A stretch of 64,000 bases of DNA. Origin: Streptomyces fulvoviolaceus (lineage in GTDB: Bacteria; Actinomycetota; Actinomycetes; Streptomycetales; Streptomycetaceae). The notes under the pieces were generated by a model. It was not told the DNA's origin and made no database searches. It saw nothing but the letters and a program-made list of their open reading frames with translations. Each line of letters starts with the position of its first letter. Positions within the stretch are counted from its first letter, which is position 1. Position numbers and translations under genes: made by a program. The DNA lies in NCBI RefSeq assembly GCF_000718165.1, contig NZ_JOEY01000013.1, positions 62,001-126,000 on the forward strand, read 5' to 3'. Below are positions 56,405-64,000 of the stretch, in pieces.

Positions 56405-57637
56405 ATGCCTTCCGCACTCCCCGACGGCGAGCCCGTCCCCGACGACGGCGCACTGCCCGCGTCCGCGCTCGCCGGGGCCGCCGACCGCCCGCTCGGCTTC
56501 TACCTGCACGTTCCGTACTGCGCGACCCGCTGCGGCTACTGCGACTTCAACACCTACACGGCGACCGAGCTGCGCGGCACCGGCGGCGTCCTCGCCTCCC
56601 GCGACAACTACGCCGACACCCTGATCGACGAGATCCGGCTGGCCCGCAAGGTCCTGGGCGACGACCCGCGCCCGGTCCGCACGGTCTTCGTCGGCGGCGG
56701 CACGCCCACCCTGCTGGCCGCGGGCGATCTCGTACGGATGCTGGGGGCGATCCGCGACGAGTTCGGGCTGGCCGAGGACGCCGAGGTGACGACGGAGGCG
56801 AACCCGGAATCGGTGAATCCGGCGTACCTGGCCACCCTCCGCCAGGGCGGCTTCAACCGGATCTCCTTCGGCATGCAGAGCGCGAAGCAGCACGTGCTGC
56901 GCGTGCTGGACCGGACGCACACGCCGGGGCGGCCCGAGGCGTGCGTCGCGGAGGCCCGTGCGGCCGGGTTCGAGCACGTCAACCTCGACCTGATCTACGG
57001 CACACCGGGCGAGTCCGACGACGACTGGCGGGCGTCCCTGGAGGCCGCCCTCGGCGCCGGGCCCGACCACATCTCCGCGTACGCCCTGATCGTCGAGGAG
57101 GGCACCCAGCTGGCCCGCCGGATCCGCCGGGGCGAGGTCCCGATGACGGACGACGACGTGCACGCGGACCGGTACCTGATCGCGGAGTCGGCGATGTCGG
57201 AGGCGGGCTTCGACTGGTACGAGGTGTCCAACTGGGCCACCTCGGAAGCGGGCCGCTGCCTCCACAACGAGCTGTACTGGCGCGGCGCCGACTGGTGGGG
57301 CGCGGGACCGGGCGCGCACAGCCACGTGGGCGGCGTGCGCTGGTGGAACGTGAAGCATCCGGGGGCGTACGCGGCCGCGCTGGCGGCGGGGCGGTCGCCG
57401 GGGGCGGGGCGGGAGCTGCTGTCCGCGGAGGACCGGCGGGTGGAGCGGATCCTGCTGGAGCTGCGGTTGCGGGAGGGGGTGCCGTTGTCGCTGCTGCGGG
57501 AGGAGGGGCTTGTGGCTTCGCGCCGGGCGCTGGGGGACGGGCTGCTGGACGGCGGGCCGTACGAGGAGGGGCGCGCGGTGTTGACCCTGCGGGGGCGGTT
57601 GCTGGCGGACGCGGTGGTGCGGGACCTGGTGGACTGA
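56405..57637 (+). CDS. hemW: Radical SAM heme chaperone HemW
   Basis: 410 residues. The radical SAM Cys motif is CATRCGYCDFN near residue 40, and VFVGGGTPTLL, TTEANPES and DLIYGTPGESDDDW follow the HemW/HemN pattern. HemW lacks the coproporphyrinogen oxidase activity of HemN and delivers heme to proteins. ATG 56405 is chosen; ATG 56396 overlaps the GGAGG at 56398-56402, and a -10-like GACAAT (56392-56397) lies 7 nt before 56405. It lies upstream of hrcA, as in many bacteria, but two minus-strand genes and a palindromic repeat intervene here. Confidence 0.93.
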   Translation: MPSALPDGEPVPDDGALPASALAGAADRPLGFYLHVPYCATRCGYCDFNTYTATELRGTGGVLASRDNYADTLIDEIRLARKVLGDDPRPVRTVFVGGGTPTLLAAGDLVRMLGAIRDEFGLAEDAEVTTEANPESVNPAYLATLRQGGFNRISFGMQSAKQHVLRVLDRTHTPGRPEACVAEARAAGFEHVNLDLIYGTPGESDDDWRASLEAALGAGPDHISAYALIVEEGTQLARRIRRGEVPMTDDDVHADRYLIAESAMSEAGFDWYEVSNWATSEAGRCLHNELYWRGADWWGAGPGAHSHVGGVRWWNVKHPGAYAAALAAGRSPGAGRELLSAEDRRVERILLELRLREGVPLSLLREEGLVASRRALGDGLLDGGPYEEGRAVLTLRGRLLADAVVRDLVD

Positions 57638-57647
57638 GGGGCCGGCG

Positions 57648-57848
57648 CTGGTTTTGCGCCCCCGCCGCCCCTTCCCGTCCCGTCCCTGGGGGCTGCGCCC
57701 CCAGACCCCCGCTGTCGGCCTGGACGGCCTCGTCCTCAAACGCCGGACGGGCTGAAACAACTCAGCCTCTCCGGCGTTTGAGGAGCGGGGTCTGGGGCGG
57801 AGCCCCAGAAGGATGGGACGGGTAGGGGCGGCGGGGGCGAAAAACCAG
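57648..57848. repeat. 200-bp palindromic intergenic element
   Basis: Left arm from CTGGTTTTGCG at 57648 pairs with the right arm ending in GAAAAACCAG at 57848. Internal hairpins (CTGGGGGC...GCCCCCAG near 57690 and CTGGGGC...GCCCCAG near 57795) and the pairing of TCAAACGCCGGA with TCCGGCGTTTGA make a nested cruciform; the tip GCTGA/TCAGC lies near 57757. It fills the gap between the convergent hemW and DUF3097-like genes and may terminate both. A half copy is at 61784-61886. Confidence 0.85.
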
Positions 57849-57852
57849 CCCG

Positions 57853-58668
57853 TCAGTGCTCACCCGGCGCCGTGACGAAGTCGATCAGTTCCTCCACGCG
57901 CCCCAGCAGCTCCGGCTCCAGGTCCTTGTAGGACCCCACCCTCTTCAGGATCGCCTGCCACACCGCCCCGGTGTTCTCGGAGGGCCAGCCGAGCGCCCGG
58001 CACACGCCGGTCTTCCAGTCCTGGCCGTGCGGGACGCGGGGCCACGCCTCGATGCCCAGGGCCGACGGCTTCACCGCCTCCCAGATGTCGATGTACGGGT
58101 GACCGACGACGAGCGCGTGTTCGCTGGTCACCGCCTCGGCGATCCGGAATTCCTTGCTGCCCGGCACCAGGTGGTCCACCAGGACGCCCAGGCGCGCGTC
58201 CGGACCGGGGGCGAACTCGGCCACGATCGCCGGCAGGTCGTCCACACCCTCCAGGTACTCCACGACCACGCCCTCGATGCGCAGGTCGTCGCCCCACACC
58301 TTCTCGACGAGCTCGGCGTCGTGCCGGCCCTCGACATAGATGCGCCCGGCGCGGGCCACACGCGCGCGTGCGCCGGGGACGGCGACCGAACCGGATGCCG
58401 TACGGGTGGGACGTACCGGAGCCTGGCCGGTGGGCCGTACGAGGGTCACCACCCGGCCCTCCAGCAGGAAGCCCCGCGGCTCCAGCGGGAACACGCGGTG
58501 CTTGCCGAAGCGGTCCTCCAGGGTGACCGTGCCCGCCTCGCAGCGGATCACCGCGCCGCAGAAACCGGTCCCCGCCTCCTCGACCACCAGGCCGGGCTCC
58601 GCCGGGACCTCGGGGACGGGCTTGGGCTTCTTCCACGGCGGGGTCAGGTCCGGAGAGTACTGGCGCAT
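57853..58668 (-). CDS. DUF3097-like conserved protein
   Basis: 271 residues resembling the actinobacterial DUF3097 family: MRQYSPDLTPPWKKPKPVPE at the start, then a beta-rich N-terminal part, IYVEGRHDAELVEKVWGDDL (TOPRIM-like, with the acidic Glu), VGHPYIDIWEAVKPSALG and an all-helical C-terminus. Function is unknown; the TOPRIM-like segment hints at nucleic acid. ATG 58668 has no SD but TATCGT lies 7 nt upstream, suggesting a leaderless message. It follows the MBL gene closely (31 nt). Confidence 0.82.
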   Translation of the reverse strand: MRQYSPDLTPPWKKPKPVPEVPAEPGLVVEEAGTGFCGAVIRCEAGTVTLEDRFGKHRVFPLEPRGFLLEGRVVTLVRPTGQAPVRPTRTASGSVAVPGARARVARAGRIYVEGRHDAELVEKVWGDDLRIEGVVVEYLEGVDDLPAIVAEFAPGPDARLGVLVDHLVPGSKEFRIAEAVTSEHALVVGHPYIDIWEAVKPSALGIEAWPRVPHGQDWKTGVCRALGWPSENTGAVWQAILKRVGSYKDLEPELLGRVEELIDFVTAPGEH

Positions 58669-58699
58669 TCGAACGACGATAGGAGAAGCACCCCGGCGC

Positions 58700-59431
58700 T
58701 CAGTGCGACACGCCGAAACGAGCCGCCAACGCGTCCCGCTGCGCCCGGACGAACGCCGCGTCCACCACCGCTCCGTGACCGGGCACGTACAGCGCGTCCT
58801 CGCCGCCCAGGTCGAGCAGCCGGTCGAGGGCGGCCGGCCAGTGCGACGGTACGGCGTCGGGGCCGGCCTGGGGATCGCCGGACTCCTCGACCAGGTCGCC
58901 GCAGAAGACGACCTCCGGGTCGCCCGGGACCAGGACCACGAGGTCGTGGCCGGTGTGGCCGGGGCCGATGTTCGCCAGCAGGACCTGCCGACCGCCGCCG
59001 AGGTCGAGCGTCCACTCGCCGGAGACGTGATGGCGGGGCCGTACCAGCGCGTCGACCGCCTCGTCGGCCACGCGCGCGTGCAGGCCGTTGCGCACCGCGT
59101 CCGCGCGCAGCTCCTCGCGCGCCTGGTGCTGGTCGAACAGCGCGTCCACGCCCACCGCGCCGTACACCTCCGTGTCCGCGAACGCAGGCGCCCCGAAGAC
59201 ATGGTCGAAGTGGGGATGGGTAAGCGCGAGATGGGTCACACGGTGACCGGCGAGCGCCTGCGCCTGCGTCCGCAACCGCGCGCCCTCCTCGAGACCCGAC
59301 CCGGCGTCGATCAAGAGTGCCGTGTTTTCCCCGACCACCAGCCCCGCCGTGCAGTCCCACACCGGCAGCCGGCACCGCCCGACCCCGGCCGCCACCCTCT
59401 CCCACCCCAGCTCTTCCCAAGTCACCGTCAT
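58700..59431 (-). CDS. MBL-fold metal-dependent hydrolase
   Basis: 243 residues of metallo-beta-lactamase fold: LIDAGSGLEEG, the metal motif THPHFDHVFG, GPGHTGHDLVVLV, FCGDLVEESG and VPGHGAVVD at the C-terminus. The class contains glyoxalase II-like and other hydrolases, and the substrate cannot be assigned. ATG 59431 follows TAGCGT by 6 nt with no SD, another leaderless candidate. It is divergent from hrcA. Confidence 0.88.
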   Translation of the reverse strand: MTVTWEELGWERVAAGVGRCRLPVWDCTAGLVVGENTALLIDAGSGLEEGARLRTQAQALAGHRVTHLALTHPHFDHVFGAPAFADTEVYGAVGVDALFDQHQAREELRADAVRNGLHARVADEAVDALVRPRHHVSGEWTLDLGGGRQVLLANIGPGHTGHDLVVLVPGDPEVVFCGDLVEESGDPQAGPDAVPSHWPAALDRLLDLGGEDALYVPGHGAVVDAAFVRAQRDALAARFGVSH

Positions 59432-59484
59432 ACGGCGACGCTAACGGTGACACCCTCGTACAGCACGACGTCGCAGGACCGGCC

Positions 59485-59515
59485 TTGCCCGGGGCGTACC
59501 CCACGGCCGTACACT
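59485..59515 (+). promoter_or_regulatory. Predicted hrcA promoter
   Basis: TTGCCC (59485-59490) and TACACT (59510-59515) with a 19-nt spacer. The predicted start lies just upstream of the CIRCE element, so HrcA binding would block transcription. Confidence 0.6.
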
Positions 59516-59528
59516 GGGCCGGGGAACG

Positions 59529-59555
59529 CTGGCACTCGGATGTGAAGAGTGCCAG
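59529..59555. promoter_or_regulatory. CIRCE element (HrcA operator)
   Basis: CTGGCACTC and GAGTGCCAG are perfect inverted repeats separated by 9 bp, the exact CIRCE geometry (consensus TTAGCACTC-N9-GAGTGCTAA). It lies 47 nt before the hrcA start, implying autorepression by HrcA and heat induction of hrcA-dnaJ. Confidence 0.9.
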
Positions 59556-59602
59556 GTGAAGCACCCAGGAGACTGGGGGACGACTTCTGGAGGTGTGCGC
59601 GG

Positions 59603-60619
59603 ATGCTGAGTGAACGCAGGCTTCAGGTGCTGCGCGCCATCGTCCAGGACTACGTCGGCACCGAGGAGCCCGTCGGCTCCAAGGCGCTGACCGAGCGGCA
59701 CAGCCTCGGCGTCTCCCCGGCGACCGTCCGTAACGACATGGCCGCCCTGGAGGACGAGGGGTTCATCGCCCAGCCGCACACCAGTGCCGGGCGCATCCCC
59801 ACCGACAAGGGCTACCGGCTGTTCGTCGACAAGCTGGCGGGCGTCAAGCCGATGACCGCGCCCGAGCGGCGCGCGATTCAGAACTTCCTCGACGGCGCCG
59901 TAGATCTTGATGATGTGGTGGCGCGGACCGTACGACTGCTCGCCCAGCTCACCCGGCAGGTGGCCGTCGTCCAGTACCCGTCGCTCACCCGCTCCACCGT
60001 GCGGCACGTGGAACTGCTCTCGCTCGCCCCCGCGCGCGTGATGCTCGTGCTGATCACGGACACGGGCCGGGTCGAGCAGCGCATGGTCGACTGCCCGGCG
60101 CCCTTCGGGGAGGCCTCGCTCGCCGATCTGCGGGCCCGGCTCAACAGCCGGGTCGCGGGCCGCCGTTTCGCGGACGTCCCTCAGCTCGTGGAAGACCTGC
60201 CCGAGGGCTTCGACATCGAGGACCGGGGTACCGTCACGACGGTGCTCTCCACCCTCCTGGAGACGCTCGTCGAGGAGAACGAGGAGCGGCTGATGATCGG
60301 CGGCACCGCCAATCTCACCCGCTTCGGACATGACTTTCCCCTCACGATCCGACCCGTCCTCGAGGCGCTGGAGGAGCAGGTCGTGCTCCTCAAGTTGCTT
60401 GGTGAGGCGGGGGATTCGGGCATGACGGTGCGCATCGGGCACGAGAACGCCTACGAGGGACTCAACTCCACGTCCGTCGTGTCGGTCGGCTACGGTTCGG
60501 GCGGCGAGGCAGTCGCCAAGCTCGGCGTGGTCGGACCGACCCGCATGGATTACCCGGGAACGATGGGAGCGGTACGCGCAGTGGCGAGGTACGTCGGACA
60601 GATCCTGGCGGAGTCGTAA
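59603..60619 (+). CDS. hrcA: Heat-inducible transcription repressor HrcA
   Basis: 338 residues. The N-terminal winged helix ([38 protein letters not shown]) binds CIRCE. The remainder contains the HrcA domain ([43 protein letters not shown]). ATG 59603 has GGAGG at 59589-59593, 9 nt upstream. It is autoregulated through the CIRCE at 59529-59555 and directly followed by dnaJ (no gap). Confidence 0.97.
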   Translation: MLSERRLQVLRAIVQDYVGTEEPVGSKALTERHSLGVSPATVRNDMAALEDEGFIAQPHTSAGRIPTDKGYRLFVDKLAGVKPMTAPERRAIQNFLDGAVDLDDVVARTVRLLAQLTRQVAVVQYPSLTRSTVRHVELLSLAPARVMLVLITDTGRVEQRMVDCPAPFGEASLADLRARLNSRVAGRRFADVPQLVEDLPEGFDIEDRGTVTTVLSTLLETLVEENEERLMIGGTANLTRFGHDFPLTIRPVLEALEEQVVLLKLLGEAGDSGMTVRIGHENAYEGLNSTSVVSVGYGSGGEAVAKLGVVGPTRMDYPGTMGAVRAVARYVGQILAES

Positions 60620-61759
60620 GTGGCCACGGACTACTACGCCGTTCTCGGCGTGCGCCGCGACGCGTCGCAGGAAGAGATCAAGAAGGCCTTCCGGCGGCTC
60701 GCACGCGAGCTGCACCCGGACGTCAACCCGGATCCGAAGACCCAGGAGCGGTTCAAGGAGATCAACGCCGCTTACGAGGTGCTGTCGGACCCGCAGAAGA
60801 AGCAGGTCTACGACCTCGGTGGCGACCCCCTCTCGCAGGCGGGCGGCGCCGGTGGCGCGGGCGGCTTCGGCGCGGGCGGCTTCGGGAACTTCTCGGACAT
60901 CATGGACGCGTTCTTCGGGACGGCGTCACAGCGGGGTCCGCGTTCGCGCACGCGGCGTGGCCAGGACGCGATGATCCGGCTGGAGGTCGAGCTCGACGAG
61001 GCGGCCTTCGGCACCACGAAGGACATCCAGGTCGACACGGCGATCGTCTGCACCACGTGCAGTGGTGAGGGCGCTGCGCCGGGGACCTCCGCGCAGACCT
61101 GCGACATGTGCCGCGGGCGCGGTGAGGTGTCGCAGGTGACGCGGTCCTTCCTGGGGCAGGTCATGACCTCGCGTCCGTGCCCGCAGTGCCAGGGGTTCGG
61201 GACGGTCGTTCCCACGCCGTGCCCGGAGTGTGCCGGTGACGGGCGGGTGCGGTCGCGGCGGACGCTGACCGTCAAGATCCCCGCCGGTGTCGACAACGGC
61301 ACGCGGATCCAGCTCGCCGGTGAGGGTGAGGTCGGGCCCGGTGGCGGTCCCGCCGGTGACCTCTACGTCGAGATCCACGAGCTGCCGCACTCGACCTTCC
61401 AGCGGCGCGGCGACGACCTGCACTGCACGGTCACGCTCCCGATGACGGCGGCGTCCCTCGGCACGAAGGTGCCGCTGGAGACGCTGGACGGCATGGAGGA
61501 GGTCGACATCCGGCCCGGTACCCAGTCCGGGCAGTCGATTCCGCTGCACGGTCGTGGTGTCACGCATCTGCGGGGCGGGGGCCGAGGCGACCTCATCGTG
61601 CACGTCGAGGTCCAGACCCCGTCGAAGCTCGACCCCGAGCAGGAGCGGTTGCTGCGGGAGCTGGCCAAACTGCGGGGCGAGGAGCGGCCGACGGGGCAGT
61701 TCCAGCCGGGGCAGCAGGGGTTGTTCTCGCGGTTGAAGGATGCGTTCAACGGTCGCTGA
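60620..61759 (+). CDS. dnaJ: Chaperone DnaJ (second type, HrcA-linked)
   Basis: 379 residues. The J domain has HPD at 32-34 ([11 protein letters not shown]), then a Gly/Phe-rich region ([13 protein letters not shown]), four zinc-binding knuckles ([32 protein letters not shown]) and a C-terminal peptide-binding domain. It stimulates DnaK ATPase. The GTG start immediately follows the hrcA TAA, so expression follows hrcA. Streptomyces carry another dnaJ in the dnaK operon. Confidence 0.97.
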   Translation: MATDYYAVLGVRRDASQEEIKKAFRRLARELHPDVNPDPKTQERFKEINAAYEVLSDPQKKQVYDLGGDPLSQAGGAGGAGGFGAGGFGNFSDIMDAFFGTASQRGPRSRTRRGQDAMIRLEVELDEAAFGTTKDIQVDTAIVCTTCSGEGAAPGTSAQTCDMCRGRGEVSQVTRSFLGQVMTSRPCPQCQGFGTVVPTPCPECAGDGRVRSRRTLTVKIPAGVDNGTRIQLAGEGEVGPGGGPAGDLYVEIHELPHSTFQRRGDDLHCTVTLPMTAASLGTKVPLETLDGMEEVDIRPGTQSGQSIPLHGRGVTHLRGGGRGDLIVHVEVQTPSKLDPEQERLLRELAKLRGEERPTGQFQPGQQGLFSRLKDAFNGR

Positions 61760-61783
61760 GTGGGGTGGGTGGGGGTGGCTGCG

Positions 61784-61886
61784 GGGTTTTGTTCTCGCCC
61801 CCGCCGCCCCTTCCCGTCCCTGGGGCTGCGCCCCCAGACCCCCCTTTCGGCCTGAACGGCCTCGTCCTCAAACGCCGGACGGGCTG
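61784..61886. repeat. Half copy of the palindromic intergenic element
   Basis: About 100 bp matches the left arm of the element at 57648-57848: GCCCCCGCCGCCCCTTCCCG, then CTGGGGCTGCGCCCCCAGAC, then CCTCAAACGCCGGACGGGCT. The right arm is absent. It lies between dnaJ and the next gene. Confidence 0.8.
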
Positions 61887-61978
61887 GATTCGCTGGTCGA
61901 AGTCCATGGATGCCGGTGGCCTATGCCAGGCGGAAGGCCGGATTCGGACTTGTTCGAGGGACGTGACAACATGCCGTC

Positions 61979-63055
61979 ATGTCCTCCGCGCTGACCGATC
62001 TCTTCCCGTATCCGATCGTGCAGGCCCCCATGGCGGGCGGCGTCTCCGTCCCGATGCTCGCCGCCGCCGTGTCCGAGGCCGGCGGGCTGGGGTTCCTCGC
62101 CGCCGGGTACAAAACGGCCGACGGCCTGTACCAGGAGATCAAGCAGCTGCGGAGCCTGACGAGCCGCCCCTTCGGTGTGAACCTCTTCATGCCGCAGCCC
62201 GAGTACGCCGACCCCGCGACCGTGGACGTCTACGCCCACCAGCTCGCCGGCGAGGCCGCCTGGTACGAGACCGAGCTCGGCGACCCGGAGAGCGGCCGCG
62301 ACGACGGCTACGAGGCCAAGCTCGCCGTCCTGCTCGACAACCCGGTGCCGGTGGTCTCCTTCCACTTCGGCGTCCCGACCCGGAACGTCCTCGACTCCCT
62401 CCGTCGCGCCGGGACCTTCACACTCGTCACCGCGACCTCCGCCGAGGAGGCCCTCGCCGTACAGCGGGCGGGCGCCGACGCGGTGATCGCGCAGGGCGTG
62501 GAGGCGGGCGGCCACCAGGGCACGCACCGGGACGTCCCGGAACACGACCGTGCCGGCATCGGACTCCTCTCGCTCATCGCCCAGGTGCGCGAGACGGTGA
62601 GCATCCCGATCGTCGCCGCCGGCGGCATCATGCGCGGCGGCCAGATCGCCGCGGTCCTCGGCGCGGGCGCGAGCGCGGCCCAGCTCGGCACCGCGTTCCT
62701 CGCCACCCCCGAGTCCGGCGCGAGCACCGTGCACAAGCAGGCGCTGACCAACCCCCTGTTCGTCCGTACGGAGTTGACGCGCGCCTTCTCCGGCCGCCCG
62801 GCCCGCGGACTGGTCAACCGCTTCATGCGCGAGCACGGTCCGTACGCGCCCGCCGCCTACCCGGAGATCCACCACCTCACCTCGCCCCTGCGCAAGGCGG
62901 CCGCGAAGGCGGGCGACGCGCAGGGCATGGCGCTGTGGGCGGGACAGGGGCACCGGATGGCACGCGAGCTGCCCGCCGGTCAGCTGGTGGAGGTGCTGGC
63001 GGCCGAACTCACCGAGGCCGCGACAGCGTTGTCGGTCAGGGGTGGGTCGCGATGA
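61979..63055 (+). CDS. NAD(P)H-dependent flavin oxidoreductase / nitronate monooxygenase-like protein
   Basis: 358 residues forming a FMN-binding TIM barrel: PIVQAPMAGGVSVPMLAAAV at the N-terminus, VSFHFGVPT, AQGVEAGGHQGTH with the His typical of nitronate monooxygenases, VAAGGIMRGGQIAAVL and AAQLGTAFLATPESG for phosphate binding. Substrate (nitronate, enoyl or other) cannot be settled. Its stop overlaps the rsmE start by 4 nt (ATGA), so they are coupled. Confidence 0.88.
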   Translation: MSSALTDLFPYPIVQAPMAGGVSVPMLAAAVSEAGGLGFLAAGYKTADGLYQEIKQLRSLTSRPFGVNLFMPQPEYADPATVDVYAHQLAGEAAWYETELGDPESGRDDGYEAKLAVLLDNPVPVVSFHFGVPTRNVLDSLRRAGTFTLVTATSAEEALAVQRAGADAVIAQGVEAGGHQGTHRDVPEHDRAGIGLLSLIAQVRETVSIPIVAAGGIMRGGQIAAVLGAGASAAQLGTAFLATPESGASTVHKQALTNPLFVRTELTRAFSGRPARGLVNRFMREHGPYAPAAYPEIHHLTSPLRKAAAKAGDAQGMALWAGQGHRMARELPAGQLVEVLAAELTEAATALSVRGGSR

Positions 63056-63801
63056 CGGCCCCGGTGTTCGTCGTCGAGCACCTCGACGCGGGCGGCGGGG
63101 GACAGTATGTCCTCGACGGTCCCGAGGGGCGGCACGCGGTCTCCGTGAAGCGGCTCCAGCCCGGGGAGGAGGTCGTCCTCACCGACGGCGCCGGGCGCTA
63201 CGCGGTGTGCGACGTGGTCGCCGCCGAGGGCAAGGACCGCCTGATCGTCCACCTGACCTCGGTGTCCGAGGAGGCGGAGCCCTCGCCCCGTATCACCGTC
63301 GTCCAGGCCCTCCCCAAGGGCGACCGGGGCGAGTTGGCCGTGGAAACCATGACCGAGGTCGGCGTCGACGCGATCGTGCCGTGGCAGGCCGCCCGGTGCA
63401 TCACCCAGTGGAAGGGCGACCGGGGTCTGAAGGCGCTCGGCAAGTGGCGGGCGACCGCACGCGAGGCGGGCAAGCAGTCCCGCCGGGTCCGCTTTCCGGA
63501 GGTCGCGGACGCGGCAACCACCAAGCAGGTTGCGGCACTTCTCGCCAAAGCCGACTTCGCCGCCGTACTGCACTCCGACTTCGAGCACGGCAGCGAAGCC
63601 CTCGCCACCGCCGAACTCCCCGCCGAGGGTGAGATCGTGCTGGTCGTCGGCCCCGAAGGGGGCGTTTCCAAGGACGAGTTGGCGCTCTTCGAGGAGGCGG
63701 GTGCGAAGGCCTTCGTGCTGGGGCCTACGGTTTTGCGTACGTCGACCGCCGGCACCGCGGCCACCGCCCTGCTCCTCGGCCGCACGGGACGCTGGGCCTG
63801 A
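63052..63801 (+). CDS. rsmE: 16S rRNA (uracil(1498)-N3)-methyltransferase
   Basis: 249 residues. RsmE methylates U1498 of 16S rRNA using SAM and a SPOUT knot. The N-terminal PUA-like part (VLDGPEGRHAVSVKRLQPGEEVVL) is followed by LPKGDRGELAVETMTEVGVD, REAGKQSRRVRFPEV and the knot motifs VVGPEGGVSKDEL and LGPTVLRTSTAG. The ATG lies inside the end of the preceding gene, indicating translational coupling. Confidence 0.96.
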   Translation: MTAPVFVVEHLDAGGGGQYVLDGPEGRHAVSVKRLQPGEEVVLTDGAGRYAVCDVVAAEGKDRLIVHLTSVSEEAEPSPRITVVQALPKGDRGELAVETMTEVGVDAIVPWQAARCITQWKGDRGLKALGKWRATAREAGKQSRRVRFPEVADAATTKQVAALLAKADFAAVLHSDFEHGSEALATAELPAEGEIVLVVGPEGGVSKDELALFEEAGAKAFVLGPTVLRTSTAGTAATALLLGRTGRWA

Positions 63802-63830
63802 CAGACAGCCCGACCGACAGGGAGAACACG

Positions 63831-64000
63831 GTGGAACTCGCCCAAGTAAGGCTCCTCGTCACCGACTTCGCCACGTGTTACCGCTTCTACGCCGAAGTCC
63901 TGGGCCTGAAGCCCCAGTCGGGGGCGACGGAGGGCCCGTACGAGAAGTTCAGCCCCACCACCGGCTCGGCGGGCATCGCCCTCCAGGACCGCGCGATGAT
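63831..64000 (+). CDS. VOC/glyoxalase-family protein (5' part, truncated by window)
   Basis: 56 codons visible from GTG 63831 (GGGAG at 63820-63824). The sequence begins VRLLVTDFATCYRFYAEVLG, the classic betaalpha-beta start of vicinal oxygen chelate/glyoxalase-like domains. It continues past the window. Substrate unknown. Confidence 0.8.
   Translation, partial: MELAQVRLLVTDFATCYRFYAEVLGLKPQSGATEGPYEKFSPTTGSAGIALQDRAM

Noticed and set aside
54273..56453. Extension of the hybrid kinase frame to 2103 residues
   Set aside because: The upstream 727 codons are antisense to the clearly coding SpoIIE gene, and the sequence there is repetitive and domainless. ATG 54272 is the sensible start.

Overview
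This is chromosomal DNA from a Streptomyces or close relative. The sequence is very GC-rich with GC-biased third codon positions. Many genes start with GTG, intergenic gaps are short, and the marker proteins are typical of the genus (rplU-rpmA-obg, proB-proA, nadD-LCP-rsfS, leuS, comEA-comEC, holA-rpsT-lepA, hemW, hrcA-dnaJ). From memory, the order from proB to dnaJ matches roughly SCO2587 down to SCO2554 of S. coelicolor. I see no prophage, insertion sequence or CRISPR array.

Layout. 1-705: the end of an unknown gene and an RmlC-like sugar epimerase. 706-3012: ribosomal proteins L21 and L27 and the GTPase Obg. 3237-7937: two tandem secreted FG-GAP repeat proteins and a Tat-exported PhoD phosphatase. 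8038-18277: a cell-wall glycopolymer locus (sulfotransferase-like protein, fused cytidylyltransferase/SDR probably making CDP-ribitol, two large TagF/TarL-type polymerases, a GT2 glycosyltransferase, a pyruvyl transferase). 18463-21580: proline synthesis. 21731-28915: two membrane proteins sharing an N-terminal motif, an M48 protease, two tiny membrane proteins, nadD, an LCP-family protein, rsfS and a histidine phosphatase. 28988-29963: two tRNA-Ala(GGC) genes around three small proteins. 30029-32916: a NuoF-like flavoprotein coupled to a membrane b-type cytochrome-like protein. 33203-36260: leuS preceded by a Leu-codon leader peptide and an intrinsic terminator. 36378-44827: a membrane protein, DegV, ComEA, ComEC, arylamine N-acetyltransferase, HolA and an NTF2-like protein. 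45009-49464: rpsT, lepA and a long-chain acyl-CoA ligase. 49552-56330: a response regulator, a poly-HAMP hybrid histidine kinase and a divergent SpoIIE-type phosphatase. 56405-64000: hemW, a DUF3097-type protein, an MBL-fold hydrolase, hrcA-dnaJ under a CIRCE element, a nitronate monooxygenase-like protein, rsmE and the start of a VOC protein.

How parts fit. The wall-polymer genes, the LCP-family protein at 25910-27700 and the two VVFDE-motif membrane proteins plausibly form one envelope and sporulation-wall module. In S. coelicolor the syntenic LCP protein is PdtA (SCO2578) and the neighbour SCO2584 is linked to the spore-wall synthesising complex; I cite both from memory. The kinase, regulator and SpoIIE phosphatase look like one signalling unit, with an ATPase-type kinase-like domain and a PP2C-type domain in one protein. 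The most noteworthy regulatory signals are the leuS leader, a shared -10-like hexamer TACTCT placed exactly 6 nt before several start codons (probable leaderless mRNAs), the CIRCE element at hrcA, a palindrome downstream of the acyl-CoA ligase promoter, and a 200-bp palindromic intergenic repeat with a half copy nearby.
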